DNA of 47,667 nt from Shewanella sp. MBTL60-112-B2 (GTDB lineage: Bacteria > Pseudomonadota > Gammaproteobacteria > Enterobacterales > Shewanellaceae). The stretch's first letter is position 1, and every line of letters begins with the position of its first letter. The translations under genes and the position numbers were made by a program. Where the stretch lies: positions 1 to 47,667 of the forward strand of contig NZ_BPFA01000038.1 in NCBI RefSeq assembly GCF_019655055.1, read 5' to 3'. Shown piece after piece: positions 7,111-15,953 of this stretch. A model generated the notes under the pieces. The model was not told where the DNA came from. It saw only the letters and a program-made list of their open reading frames with translations, and searched no databases.

Positions 7111-7761
7111 GTGGTAGAACAATCAAAAGCAACAACACTGGTATCAGCTAATAACTTAACCTGCATCAGGGAAGAACGCATTTTATTTGATGAGCTTAGC
7201 TTCGACATAACCGAAGGTGAGATCGTTCAAATTGAAGGCCCTAACGGTGCTGGTAAAACAAGTCTTTTGCGGATCATCGCTGGTTTATCTCGCCCCTATG
7301 CCGGGCAAATCAATTTTAAAGGTGAAGACATTAACCGTTGTCGTGACGAGTACAATGATGCCTTGTTGTACCTTGGCCACCTTGCAGGTGTTAAAAGTGA
7401 GTTAACGGCAGAGGAAAATCTTAACTTCAATTTAAGGATCAGCGGATATAATGATTTTGATGCCCGTCAGATCCTTGCAAAAGTCAATCTTTCAGGTTTC
7501 GAAGAAGCGCTAGCTGGACACTTGTCAGCAGGCCAACACCGAAGGACTGCACTCGCTAGGCTTTGGCACACGAATTGCAAAATCTGGCTTCTAGATGAGC
7601 CTTTTACAGCAATCGATAAGAAAGGCGTAGAAGAGCTTGAGCACCTGTTTTTAGCCCATGCAAAGCGAGGTGGATGCGTGATATTAACCACACACCAAGA
7701 TATGGGTGTGATTGGTGATGATATCCTCCGTAAAATTCGTCTCGATTATCGCTTCGTATAA
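7111..7761 (+). CDS. ccmA: Haem exporter ATP-binding subunit CcmA
   Basis: This 216-aa ABC ATPase has Walker A GPNGAGKTS (43-51), signature LSAGQ (138-142), Walker B LLDEPF (160-165) and switch histidine His195. It pairs with CcmB; ATP hydrolysis is needed to release haem-loaded CcmE from CcmC/CcmD. The start is GTG with a GAGG ribosome site about 6 bases upstream. It is the first gene of ccmABCDE and is divergent from scyA. Confidence 0.97.
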   Translation: MVEQSKATTLVSANNLTCIREERILFDELSFDITEGEIVQIEGPNGAGKTSLLRIIAGLSRPYAGQINFKGEDINRCRDEYNDALLYLGHLAGVKSELTAEENLNFNLRISGYNDFDARQILAKVNLSGFEEALAGHLSAGQHRRTALARLWHTNCKIWLLDEPFTAIDKKGVEELEHLFLAHAKRGGCVILTTHQDMGVIGDDILRKIRLDYRFV

Positions 7762-7771
7762 GGTTTTGGCT

Positions 7772-8458
7772 ATGAAAAAAGGTATCAGTTATACCAAGGC
7801 ATTTAGCACGCTGTTAAAGCGAGATCTGCAAATTGCTGTACGTCATCGCGGTGATATTTTTAACCCGCTACTGTTTTTTGTCCTCGTGGTGACGCTATTC
7901 CCATTAGGTATTGGTCCAGAGCCACAAGTATTAACTCGAGTTGCTCCAGGTATCATTTGGGTAGCAGCACTGTTAGCATCAATGTTATCTCTTGAACGTT
8001 TGTTTAAAGCTGACTATGCCGATGGTAGCCTTGAGCAAATGCTGTTAAGCCCGCAGCCTTTACCTTTGATGGTATTAGCTAAAGTGTTAGCCCACTGGAT
8101 ATTAACGGGTGTGCCCTTAATTTTGGTGGCACCATTACTTGCAGTTTTATTACATTTAGACGGCAATAGTTACGGCGCATTAATTGCGACGCTAGCATTA
8201 GGAACTCCAGTACTAAGCTTGCTCGGAGCCATTGGTGTTGCACTGACAGTTGGATTACGTAAAGGTGGTGTGCTGTTAAGCCTGCTAATTTTACCTTTAT
8301 ATATTCCAGTACTAATTTTTGCTACTAGCGCGATTGACGCCGCTGGCATGAATTTACCCTATGATGGTCAACTCGCTATTATTGGCGCAATGTTGGTCGG
8401 TTCATTAACGTTAGCACCATTTGCAATTGGTGCATCCTTACGAGTGAGTACTAACTAA
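7772..8458 (+). CDS. ccmB: Haem exporter membrane subunit CcmB
   Basis: This 228-aa protein has about six hydrophobic membrane segments (for example FNPLLFFVLVVTLFPLG and GVLLSLLILPLYIPVLIFA). It is the permease partner of the CcmA ATPase in the CcmABCD complex. The start at 7772 (MKKGISY) is chosen. A frame-open upstream ATG at 7712 would overlap ccmA by 50 bp and add a non-conserved tail. The gap to ccmA is 10 bp and to ccmC 1 bp. Confidence 0.96.
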   Translation: MKKGISYTKAFSTLLKRDLQIAVRHRGDIFNPLLFFVLVVTLFPLGIGPEPQVLTRVAPGIIWVAALLASMLSLERLFKADYADGSLEQMLLSPQPLPLMVLAKVLAHWILTGVPLILVAPLLAVLLHLDGNSYGALIATLALGTPVLSLLGAIGVALTVGLRKGGVLLSLLILPLYIPVLIFATSAIDAAGMNLPYDGQLAIIGAMLVGSLTLAPFAIGASLRVSTN

Positions 8459-8459
8459 A

Positions 8460-9206
8460 ATGTGGAAATGGTTACATTCATACGCGGATCCTGAACGCGC
8501 CTATAAACTATCAGGCACCTTACTTCCTTGGTTTGCCATGCTTGCTGTGTCGATGATTGGTATCGGTACAGTTTGGGGCTTAGTGTTTGCTCCTACAGAT
8601 TATCAACAGGGTGATAGTTACCGAATCATCTTTATCCATGTACCTGCTGCTTCTATGTCTATGGCGGCTTACATGGCCATGGCGACCTCTTCATTTATCG
8701 GACTTGTGTGGCAAATTAAGTCTGCCGACTGGGCTGCAGCCGCTATTGCGCCAATCGGTGCAGTCATTACCTTTATTGCACTTATTACTGGTGCAACATG
8801 GGGCAAACCAATGTGGGGCACATGGTGGGTTTGGGATGCACGTTTAACATCTGAACTAGTGCTATTATTCTTATATCTAGGCGTAATCTCTCTTTATGCT
8901 TCATTTGAGGATAAAGTGTTGGCTGCTAGAGCCGCTGGTATTTTGGCAATCGTTGGTGTAATTAACATCCCAATCATCAAGTACTCTGTAGATTGGTGGA
9001 GCTCATTGCACCAGCCATCGACCATCAAGATCACTGAAGAATCTTCTATGCCTTCAGAGATGCTATATCCACTCCTAATTAACATCATGGGGTTCGGTAT
9101 AATGATTGGTGCGATAACATTAGTGAGATTTAGATCAGAAATTTTGGCACGAAATGGCATGCGTCCATGGGTTCGTGAACTTGCTAAAGCAGAAGGGGTC
9201 AAATAA
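8460..9206 (+). CDS. ccmC: Haem-handling membrane protein CcmC
   Basis: This 248-aa protein has six membrane helices and the tryptophan-rich WWD motif (WGTWWVWDARLTSELVLL, about 119-136). Conserved periplasmic histidines sit at His60 (IFIHVP) and His184 (SSLHQP), the same positions as in E. coli CcmC. CcmC loads haem onto CcmE. The last base of its stop codon is the first base of the ccmD ATG (TAATG), so the two are translationally coupled. Confidence 0.97.
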   Translation: MWKWLHSYADPERAYKLSGTLLPWFAMLAVSMIGIGTVWGLVFAPTDYQQGDSYRIIFIHVPAASMSMAAYMAMATSSFIGLVWQIKSADWAAAAIAPIGAVITFIALITGATWGKPMWGTWWVWDARLTSELVLLFLYLGVISLYASFEDKVLAARAAGILAIVGVINIPIIKYSVDWWSSLHQPSTIKITEESSMPSEMLYPLLINIMGFGIMIGAITLVRFRSEILARNGMRPWVRELAKAEGVK

Positions 9207-9403
9207 TGCAGTTCGACTCAGTTAGTGAATTTATCAATATGGGCGGCTACGCATTCTATGTATGGCTTGCCTACGGTGTAACTTTTTTCTCACTAGGGAC
9301 CTTAGTCGTCCTTAGTGTTAGACAGAAACGCAAGGTGTTAGTAGAAATCGCCAAGAAGATTCAGCGCGAAGAACGCCTTAAAGAAACTCGGAGTACTAAA
9401 TAG
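9206..9403 (+). CDS. ccmD: Small membrane protein CcmD
   Basis: This 65-aa protein has one membrane helix (about 15-38, AFYVWLAYGVTFFSLGTLVV) followed by a basic cytoplasmic tail, the usual CcmD form. It is needed for release of holo-CcmE from CcmC and CcmAB. It overlaps both neighbours by one base (TAATG with ccmC, TAGTG with ccmE). Confidence 0.93.
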   Translation: MQFDSVSEFINMGGYAFYVWLAYGVTFFSLGTLVVLSVRQKRKVLVEIAKKIQREERLKETRSTK

Positions 9404-9891
9404 TGAACCCAAGACGAAAGAAACGCCTTACCCTTGCTGTAGCCTTGATTGGTGGTGTAGCAGCTATCGCTTCTTTGCTTCTATACGCTTTGAATTCGAA
9501 TTTAAACCTGTTCTTTACCCCTACAGAAATTGTACAGGGTAAGAAGGATACTGGAGTTATGCCGGAAATCGGCCAACGCATTCGTGTTGGTGGCATGGTA
9601 ACCGTTGGCTCAATGGTTCGTGACCCAAATAGTCTTCACGTTGAATTTGCTATTCATGATGCAGCTGGCGGCGAGATCATCGTAACTTATGACGACCTTC
9701 TACCGGATCTTTTCCGTGAAGGCCAAGGTATCGTAGCACAAGGTGTTCTATCGAAACCTGGTGTACTAGAAGCAACTGAAGTATTGGCTAAGCATGATGA
9801 AAACTATATGCCGCCAGAAGTTGCAGAAGCTATGGGTCAAAGCCACGAAAAATTAGATTATAACCAAGAGCAAAAGTCTGGCGGTTACTAA
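9403..9891 (+). CDS. ccmE: Periplasmic haem chaperone CcmE
   Basis: This 162-aa protein has a membrane anchor (about 9-30), an OB-fold beta barrel and the haem-binding motif LAKHDENYMPPE. His131 is the covalent haem ligand and Tyr135 the axial ligand (His130 and Tyr134 in E. coli). It ferries haem from CcmC to CcmF. Translation starts at a GTG that overlaps the ccmD stop. The flexible hydrophilic C-terminal tail is typical. A terminator follows 25 bp downstream. Confidence 0.97.
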   Translation: MNPRRKKRLTLAVALIGGVAAIASLLLYALNSNLNLFFTPTEIVQGKKDTGVMPEIGQRIRVGGMVTVGSMVRDPNSLHVEFAIHDAAGGEIIVTYDDLLPDLFREGQGIVAQGVLSKPGVLEATEVLAKHDENYMPPEVAEAMGQSHEKLDYNQEQKSGGY

Positions 9892-9916
9892 GTCAAGCTC
9901 ATAGGTTTTAATTAAG

Positions 9917-9941
9917 AAGCCCTCTTTTAGAGGGCTTTTTT
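9917..9941 (+). terminator. Terminator of ccmABCDE
   Basis: AAGCCCTCT (9917-9925) pairs perfectly with AGAGGGCTT (9929-9937) around TTT, followed by further T to 9941. Confidence 0.92.
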
Positions 9942-11442
9942 ATGCCTACAGAACATGGCCGAAAATATAAGCCGGGATTCATAATCTGCAATAACAAGTA
10001 TCATCAGAACGCCTGATACAAGCCTCTAAGCAGCAATCACCCACTCGACCAACTAAGTTGCAAACAACACCAAAAAGTGGCAACAACAAGGTTTAGGAGG
10101 CTGTACGCATATTTCTCGTATAACACGGCAAATTAATATCATAAAATCTAATTAACCGTGTCGGCGCGCAATACCGCCTTCCATACGCAGGAAAATAGCA
10201 TAATACCTTACAACCTAACTCCCGAACGACTTTTGCCGGAACGGCTACCTCCTTGCTTAGTCTTGAAGCACAATGTTTATGTCAGTAAATTCTTCCTACA
10301 TACGCTGCAACAAGATCAACTAGACCCACTGAGATGAACATTTGGACTACTCGTCTTAACATACGATCGCAATCTCAGGGTTGTTGACTCAATAGCTTTT
10401 GAACAAATAAAATAGATTTTAAAATGATCGGACCTTTTGTTTATACGTAAATCCACAAACGCCAACTTATGCATAATTGGTGTTTGTCTCGAGCCGAATA
10501 CGCGACTCGGAGCACCTACCCCTATACTTATTAGCAAAAACTTAACTACTGACATCATTTTTTAGCAAACAATTCAGGCCTAAAAGAAGAGAGTATATTC
10601 GCCCCTTACGAAACAATTAAACGAACAGCAAGACAGCCAATAACACCCCTTAAGAGACGTTCGGCAGTTTGAGGATCCATCAATAAGCTAAACACTGGAA
10701 CAAGGATACTCTTCAAACATTTGAGCAGCGCAGGCTTATACCAATCAGTATAAGAAGTTGATCTACTCAGAACGTTTTTGGCAAATTAATTCACAACTCT
10801 GTAAATTTAGGAGGAACGAGACTAAGAATAATAGCAGGAAAATATGTCGTAGCGATTAGCAAGACTAAAGCAGGAGCTGTTACCTAGGAGAACTTAATAG
10901 CATGCCATAGAACTATTGAACGCCGGTAAGCTGGCAACTATTCATTCTAAATGGTATTGCCTGCCTAGGAGATATCTTGTGTATACATGAGATAGGCATA
11001 GATATGGATCCAGTTAAGGCAGATTGAAGAGCCAATCAAATGACTAGTTTAAAGAATCAGAGAGTCTTTCACGACTTATCTAGCTATAGGTTTTGATTGC
11101 TCAGCTAAAGTAACTAAGCGTTAATAAATCTCGACCGAGATAACAAATGATAAAGATTACGATGGCTATTAACTAAGACAAACGCCGCCCTCCATATGAA
11201 AGCAGCAAGCAAACTATTCTATGCTTGCCAATAGTCCCCCATCAAAGCCGCGTCACATTGATAGCCATATTTGTCATATATATCGAATCTAAAACAAGCA
11301 ATGCAAGTACTAATCTTGAGAATAGAATTTAGGGCTATCTTGTAATTTAACTTAGAAATTAAAGGACCCATGCACAAAGTGGTACAAATAGTAGATGTAT
11401 GGATATGCGAATAAACTACGAGATGAAGCTTAAATTGCAGGC
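9942..11442. other. 1.5-kb stretch with no recognisable gene between ccmE and rplQ
   Basis: I see no frame here with a family signature, a credible ribosome site or neighbour-like codon use. The longest open frame is 80 codons on the minus strand (10316-10558), with a hydrophobic start but no recognisable features. The sequence is A/T-rich and carries a 56-bp piece of the MITE-like element (10738-10793). It may be decayed genes, a degenerate element or a region with an unseen small RNA. The two flanking genes converge and each has its own terminator. Confidence 0.6.
10738..10793. repeat. Truncated copy of the MITE-like element (left end)
   Basis: These 56 bp match 5792-5847 with two differences by eye (G/A in GAGCG, C/T in CAAAC), starting at the terminal repeat ATACCAATCAGTATAA. 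They then diverge abruptly. No matching right end was found in the surrounding 1.5 kb, so the copy is truncated. Confidence 0.75.
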
Positions 11443-11444
11443 AT

Positions 11445-11474
11445 AAAAAAGGCCGAACTGATGTTCGGCCTTTT
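11445..11474 (-). terminator. Terminator of the alpha operon (after rplQ)
   Basis: GGCCGAAC (11451-11458) pairs with GTTCGGCC (11463-11470) around TGAT. The A6 flank gives a T6 run on the minus strand, 15 bp beyond the rplQ stop. Confidence 0.92.
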
Positions 11475-11489
11475 CAAACTAAGACTTAT

Positions 11490-11882
11490 TTACTCTGCAG
11501 TGTCTTCAACAGCTTCAGCTGCTTCTGGACGACCTACTAGTTCAATATACGCCATAGGCGCTTTATCACCAGTACGTAGACCGCACTTAAGAATACGGGT
11601 ATATCCACCAGGACGTTCCTGGAAACGTGGACCCAATTCAGTAAATAACTTACCAACGACTTCAGCGTCGCGAGTACGAGCAAATGCCAAACGGCGGTTT
11701 GCAACGCTATCACTCTTAGCAAGTGTTATTAGAGGTTCAACTACGCGACGCAGTTCTTTCGCTTTAGCTACAGTAGTTTTGATCACTTCGTGACGAACTA
11801 TTGAGCAAGCCATGTTACGGAACATAGCTTGGCGGTGACTGCTGTTACGGTTTAGTTGACGACCACTCTTACGATGGCGCAT
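11490..11882 (-). CDS. rplQ: 50S ribosomal protein L17
   Basis: This 130-aa bacterial L17 begins MRHRKSGRQLNRNSSHRQAM and has the conserved VVEPLITLAK helix and GGYTRILK. The C-terminal tail is Ala/Glu-rich. L17 binds 23S rRNA near the exit tunnel. It is the last gene of the alpha operon, 39 bp after rpoA, and ends at a strong terminator. Confidence 0.98.
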   Translation of the reverse strand: MRHRKSGRQLNRNSSHRQAMFRNMACSIVRHEVIKTTVAKAKELRRVVEPLITLAKSDSVANRRLAFARTRDAEVVGKLFTELGPRFQERPGGYTRILKCGLRTGDKAPMAYIELVGRPEAAEAVEDTAE

Positions 11883-11921
11883 GACCTAATCCTTATTACC
11901 TATATCTGTACTAATCTGGAC

Positions 11922-12911
11922 TTAAAGGTCGTCTGCTAAACTAGCTGGAGGCCAGTTTTCCAGACGCATACCTAACGACAGTCCGCGAGACGCTAAAACA
12001 TCCTTAATTTCAGTAAGAGATTTCTTACCTAGGTTAGGAGTCTTAAGCAGCTCAACTTCAGTGCGTTGTACCAGATCGCCGATGTAATGAATCGCTTCAG
12101 CCTTCAAACAGTTGGCTGAACGTACAGTTAGCTCTAAATCGTCGACAGGACGCAACAATATCGGATCGAACTCCGGCTTCTCTTCTACTGGTGCAGTCTC
12201 AGTCACATCACGTAACTCAACAAACGCATCTAGCTGTTCGGCTAGAATTGTCGCTGAACGACGGATTGCTTCCTCAGGATCGATAGTACCGTTAGTGGTC
12301 ATATCGATAACGAGTTTGTCTAAGTCTGTACGCTGTTCAACACGAGCAGCTTCTACATTGTATGCAATGCGAGCAACTGGTGAGAACGAAGAATCAACCA
12401 ACAAACGGCCGATAGGGCGATCATCGTCTTCAGTTTGTGCACGGGCAGAAGCCGGTACATAACCACGACCACGCTCTACGCGGATACGCATGCTGACTTC
12501 ATTATTACCTGTCAAATGACAGATAACATGGTCAGGATTCATGATAGTAACATCACCATCATGCGTGATATCTGCTGCAGTAACAGGGCCTGCGCCTGAC
12601 TTACTTAGCGTAAGCATAGCTTCGTCTTTCCCTTCGATAACTACTGCTAAACCTTTAAGGTTAAGTAGTATCTCAAGGATATCCTCTTGCACGCCTTCCT
12701 TGCTACTGTATTCATGCAGTACACCATCGATCTCTACTTCGGTAACCGCGCAGCCTGGCATAGACGACAATAGGATACGACGCAACGCGTTACCTAGAGT
12801 ATGACCAAAACCACGCTCTAGCGGCTCCAGTGTAACCTTGGCACGTGTTGGATTAACCTGCTCGATATCAACGAGACGCGGTTTAAGAAATTCTGTAACA
12901 GAACCCTGCAT
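11922..12911 (-). CDS. rpoA: RNA polymerase alpha subunit
   Basis: This 329-aa protein has the usual two-domain form. The N-terminal domain (to about 235) includes the dimerisation motif GFGHTLGNALRRILLSSMPG and is the assembly platform for beta and beta'. An acidic linker follows, then the C-terminal domain (about 250-329, with RSANCLKAE and LGKKSLTEIKD), which binds UP elements and activators. Length and sequence match gammaproteobacterial alpha. It lies between rpsD and rplQ as in E. coli. Confidence 0.99.
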   Translation of the reverse strand: MQGSVTEFLKPRLVDIEQVNPTRAKVTLEPLERGFGHTLGNALRRILLSSMPGCAVTEVEIDGVLHEYSSKEGVQEDILEILLNLKGLAVVIEGKDEAMLTLSKSGAGPVTAADITHDGDVTIMNPDHVICHLTGNNEVSMRIRVERGRGYVPASARAQTEDDDRPIGRLLVDSSFSPVARIAYNVEAARVEQRTDLDKLVIDMTTNGTIDPEEAIRRSATILAEQLDAFVELRDVTETAPVEEKPEFDPILLRPVDDLELTVRSANCLKAEAIHYIGDLVQRTEVELLKTPNLGKKSLTEIKDVLASRGLSLGMRLENWPPASLADDL

Positions 12912-12935
12912 TGTGTCCTCTCTTTTGTTTTAACT

Positions 12936-13556
12936 TTACTTAGAGTAAAGTTCGACGATCAGCTGTTCGTTAATTTCCGCAGACAAATCACTACGCTCAG
13001 GAATACGCTTGAAAGCACCTTCCATCTTAGTGTTGTCAACTTCAACCCATGTTGGCTTTTCGCGTTGAGCCGACACTTCTAAAGCCGCTTTAATACGAGC
13101 TTGAGTGCGAGACTTTTCACGAACGCTCACTACATCATTCGCAGACACTTTGAATGATGGAATGTTAACGACGCTACCATTAACCATAATTGACTTATGG
13201 CTAACTAGCTGACGTGATTCAGCGCGTGTTGCACCAAAGCCCATGCGATAAACAACGTTATCTAGACGGGTTTCTAAAAGAGTAAGTAGGTTTTCACCAG
13301 TATTACCTTTAGTACGTGCAGCATCTTTGTAGTAGTTACGGAATTGCTTTTCTAGCACACCATAAATACGACGAACTTTTTGTTTCTCGCGTAGCTGAAC
13401 ACCATACTCAGACAGACGGGTCTTACGAGCGCCGTGTTGTCCAGGTGCAGTTTCAAGCTTACACTTCGAATCGATTGCTCTCACGCCGCTTTTTAGGAAA
13501 AGGTCTGTACCTTCTCTGCGGCTGAGCTTGAGCTTTGGACCCAAGTATCTTGCCAT
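12936..13556 (-). CDS. rpsD: 30S ribosomal protein S4
   Basis: This 206-aa S4 begins [20 protein letters not shown] and has the S4 RNA-binding domain (about 95-155, [20 protein letters not shown], then [13 protein letters not shown]). S4 is a primary 16S rRNA binder. In gammaproteobacteria it also represses its own operon through the leader upstream of rpsM, which is recognisable here at 14345-14412. Confidence 0.99.
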
Positions 13557-13592
13557 GTTCTTTCTCCAACTATCCTATTTAAAAACGACGAG

Positions 13593-13985
13593 TTAAACGC
13601 GACGTTTCTTAGGAGGACGACAACCATTATGAGGGATAGGCGTCACATCGGTAATGTTAGTAATCTTGTAACCAACCGAGTTTAGTGCACGAATCGCTGA
13701 TTCGCGTCCTGGACCTGGACCCTTCACAAAAACTTCAAGGTTTTTAACACCGTAGTCCTGAGCAGCAGTACCTGCACGCTCAGCAGCAACCTGTGCAGCA
13801 AATGGGGTAGATTTACGTGAACCACGGAAACCTGAACCACCAGAAGTTGCCCAAGATAGTGCGTTACCTTGACGATCTGTAATGGTAATAATTGTGTTGT
13901 TGAAAGACGCATGGATATGCGCCATACCATCAGCAACCTGTTTACGTACACGCTTACGCGGAGAACGTGACGGAACTTTAGCCAT
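13593..13985 (-). CDS. rpsK: 30S ribosomal protein S11
   Basis: This 130-aa protein contains the S11 core (HASFNNTIITITDRQGNAL, GFRGSRKSTPFAAQ) and the C-terminal NGCRPPKKRRV. It helps form the platform of the 30S subunit around the mRNA exit. It follows rpsM by 14 bp. Confidence 0.99.
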   Translation of the reverse strand: MAKVPSRSPRKRVRKQVADGMAHIHASFNNTIITITDRQGNALSWATSGGSGFRGSRKSTPFAAQVAAERAGTAAQDYGVKNLEVFVKGPGPGRESAIRALNSVGYKITNITDVTPIPHNGCRPPKKRRV

Positions 13986-13999
13986 TTTGGTTTACCCCG

Positions 14000-14356
14000 T
14001 TACTTTCTAATTGGTTTACGTGGACCTTTACGCGTACGCGCATTGGTCTTAGTACGTTGCCCACGAAGGGGAAGGCTACGACGATGGCGAAGGCCACGGT
14101 AACAACCAAGGTCCATAAGACGCTTGATGTTCATGGAAACTTCACGACGTAAATCACCTTCTACAATGTAGTTGGCAACTTCTTCGCGTAGAGTATCAAT
14201 TTGAGCTTCGCTCAATTCCTTGATCTTAGCATCTTCAGCAATAGAAGTAGCCGCGCAAATAGCTTGTGCGCGAGTACGACCGATGCCGTAGATAGCAGTC
14301 AATGCAATGACTGTATGCTTTTGATCAGGAATGTTAATGCCAGCGATACGGGCCAC
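14000..14356 (-). CDS. rpsM: 30S ribosomal protein S13
   Basis: This 118-aa protein begins MARIAGINIPDQKHTVIALT and ends in the basic tail ARTRKGPRKPIRK that contacts the P-site tRNA. S13 sits in the 30S head and bridges to the 50S. The start is GTG, preceded by AGGAGTGCATA. That context is the conserved alpha-operon ribosome binding site controlled by S4. It is the first gene of the operon. Confidence 0.99.
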   Translation of the reverse strand: MARIAGINIPDQKHTVIALTAIYGIGRTRAQAICAATSIAEDAKIKELSEAQIDTLREEVANYIVEGDLRREVSMNIKRLMDLGCYRGLRHRRSLPLRGQRTKTNARTRKGPRKPIRK

Positions 14357-14412
14357 TATGCACTCCTTAAGTTAAAGGTCATCTGTGAAAAGCCCGGTAG
14401 GATACTCGACAG
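14345..14412 (-). promoter_or_regulatory. Alpha-operon leader / S4-binding ribosome site
   Basis: Read on the minus strand, this segment contains GAGTATCCTACCGGGCTTTT, then AGGAGTGCATAGTG. It closely resembles the E. coli alpha-operon leader as I recall it, including the GTG start of rpsM. In E. coli this region folds into a pseudoknot that S4 binds to trap the ribosome. Conservation of the primary elements suggests the same control here; the pseudoknot itself was not modelled. Confidence 0.7.
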
Positions 14413-14438
14413 ACGACAATTTAGCAAATAATATTTTG

Positions 14439-14462
14439 ACCAGCCCGGACTGGGCTGGTCAA
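14439..14462 (-). terminator. Strong hairpin between rpmJ and the alpha operon
   Basis: GACCAGCCC pairs with GGGCTGGTC around a 5-base loop, and the stem extends to 11 bp with flanking TT/AA. No long T-run follows on the minus strand. It may be an intrinsic but leaky terminator, an RNA-processing site or an mRNA-stability hairpin at the spc/alpha boundary. Confidence 0.5.
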
Positions 14463-14468
14463 TTTTGT

Positions 14469-14582
14469 TTAGCCTTGACGCTGTTTGTGTTTAGGTTCAA
14501 CACAAATCACACGTACAACGCCACTACGCTTTACGATCTTGCAGTTACGGCAGATCTTCTTCACGGAAGCTCGAACTTTCAT
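14469..14582 (-). CDS. rpmJ: 50S ribosomal protein L36 (zinc-binding form)
   Basis: This 37-aa protein begins MKVRASVKKICRNCKIVKRS and ends PKHKQRQG. It has the zinc ribbon ligands Cys11, Cys14, Cys27 and His32, so it is the zinc-containing (C+) type. L36 binds 23S rRNA near the factor-binding side. It is the last gene of the spc operon, 23 bp after secY and 112 bp before rpsM, the same place as in E. coli. Confidence 0.97.
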   Translation of the reverse strand: MKVRASVKKICRNCKIVKRSGVVRVICVEPKHKQRQG

Positions 14583-14605
14583 TTCATCACTCCGAGATAA
14601 CTAGC

Positions 14606-15946
14606 TTAGCGACCAAAGCGATCTAAGTTCGCTTTGTTTACCAAGTTAGCTTTCTTCATTACAGACTCATACTGATGAGACATCATATGGGTCTGAACCT
14701 GAGCCATGAAGTCCATGATTACGACTACCATAATTAGTAGTGAAGTACCGCCAAAATAGAACTGTACTTTCCACGCAATTAACATGAACTCCGGAATTAA
14801 GCAGATAAAGGTAATATATAACGCGCCAGCTAATGTTAGGCGGGTCATAACTTTATCAATGTAACGCGAAGTCTGTTCTCCAGGACGAATCCCGGGAATA
14901 AACGCACCACTCTTCTTCAAGTTATCAGCTGTTTCGCGAGGGTTAAAAACCAACGCAGTATAGAAGAAACAGAAGAAAATAATCGCTGTTGCATATAATA
15001 ATGAGTACAGCGGTTGTCCTGGTGACACAGCAAGTGAAAAATCACTTAACCATGACATGGACTCATTTTGACCAAACCACTGAGCCAGTGTGCCTGGGAA
15101 CAAAATGATGCTGGACGCAAAAATAGGCGGGATAACACCAGCCATATTAATCTTAAGTGGTAAGTGAGTACTTTGCGCTGCAAAAACCTTACGGCCCTGC
15201 TGACGCTTAGCATAGTTAACAACGATACGACGTTGTCCACGCTCAACGAACACCACAAAATAAGTGACAGCGAAAACAATCACTGCCAGCAACAACAATA
15301 CTAGTACATTCAAGTCGCCTTGACGCGCCTGCTCGGCTGTTTGGCCGATAGCAGATGGCAGACCAGCAACAATACCTGCGAAAATAAGAATCGAGATACC
15401 GTTACCTATGCCTCTTTCGGTAATTTGCTCACCTAGCCACATTAGGAACATAGTTCCTGTTACTAAGCTTACAACTGCAACGAAGTAGAAACTAAAACCT
15501 AGGTTAACAACTAACCCTGGAACTAGATTCGGTAAACCTGTTGCGATACCGATTGCCTGGAACGTACCCAGGACCAATGTGCCGTATCGAGTATATTGAC
15601 TGATCTTCTTACGTCCCGACTCGCCTTCTTTCTTCAATTCAGCAAGTGCAGGATGTACCACAGTCAACAACTGCATAATGATCGATGCCGAAATATACGG
15701 CATGATACCTAATGCAAAGATAGAGGCACGTTCAAGGGCACCACCAGAGAACATGTTAAACATTCCTAGGATGGTCCCCTTTTGCTGATTAAACAGCTCT
15801 GCTAGTACAGCAGCGTCAATACCAGGAATTGGTACAAACGAACCGGCTCTAAAGACGATAATTGCACCAATCACGAACAGGAGGCGGGTTTTCAATTCTG
15901 ATAAACCGCCCTTCGCGCTTTTTAAATCAAGTCCTGGTTTTGCCAT
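14606..15946 (-). CDS. secY: Preprotein translocase subunit SecY
   Basis: This 446-aa protein has ten membrane segments and forms the protein-conducting channel with SecE and SecG. Typical stretches are MAKPGLDLKSAKGGLSELK at the start, the plug-region motif FVPIPGIDAAVL, and GIRPGEQTSRYIDKVMTRLT in a cytoplasmic loop. The start at 15946 gives the family N-terminus and a 7-bp gap to rplO. A longer frame to 16000 would run into rplO. SecE is encoded at 41607-41978. Confidence 0.98.
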   Translation of the reverse strand: MAKPGLDLKSAKGGLSELKTRLLFVIGAIIVFRAGSFVPIPGIDAAVLAELFNQQKGTILGMFNMFSGGALERASIFALGIMPYISASIIMQLLTVVHPALAELKKEGESGRKKISQYTRYGTLVLGTFQAIGIATGLPNLVPGLVVNLGFSFYFVAVVSLVTGTMFLMWLGEQITERGIGNGISILIFAGIVAGLPSAIGQTAEQARQGDLNVLVLLLLAVIVFAVTYFVVFVERGQRRIVVNYAKRQQGRKVFAAQSTHLPLKINMAGVIPPIFASSIILFPGTLAQWFGQNESMSWLSDFSLAVSPGQPLYSLLYATAIIFFCFFYTALVFNPRETADNLKKSGAFIPGIRPGEQTSRYIDKVMTRLTLAGALYITFICLIPEFMLIAWKVQFYFGGTSLLIMVVVIMDFMAQVQTHMMSHQYESVMKKANLVNKANLDRFGR

Positions 15947-15953
15947 CGACGTA

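Noticed and set aside
7712..7771. Upstream start for ccmB
   Set aside because: It would overlap ccmA by 50 bp and add a non-conserved segment; the ATG at 7772 gives the normal CcmB start.
10316..10558. 80-codon open frame on the minus strand with a hydrophobic N-terminus
   Set aside because: It has no recognisable family features or clear ribosome site, and its composition is unlike nearby genes. Open frames of this length occur by chance in A/T-rich spacers.
12112..12804. Open frames opposite rpoA and similar frames opposite other ribosomal genes
   Set aside because: They are antisense shadows of highly biased genes, with serine-rich low-complexity translations and no ribosome sites.
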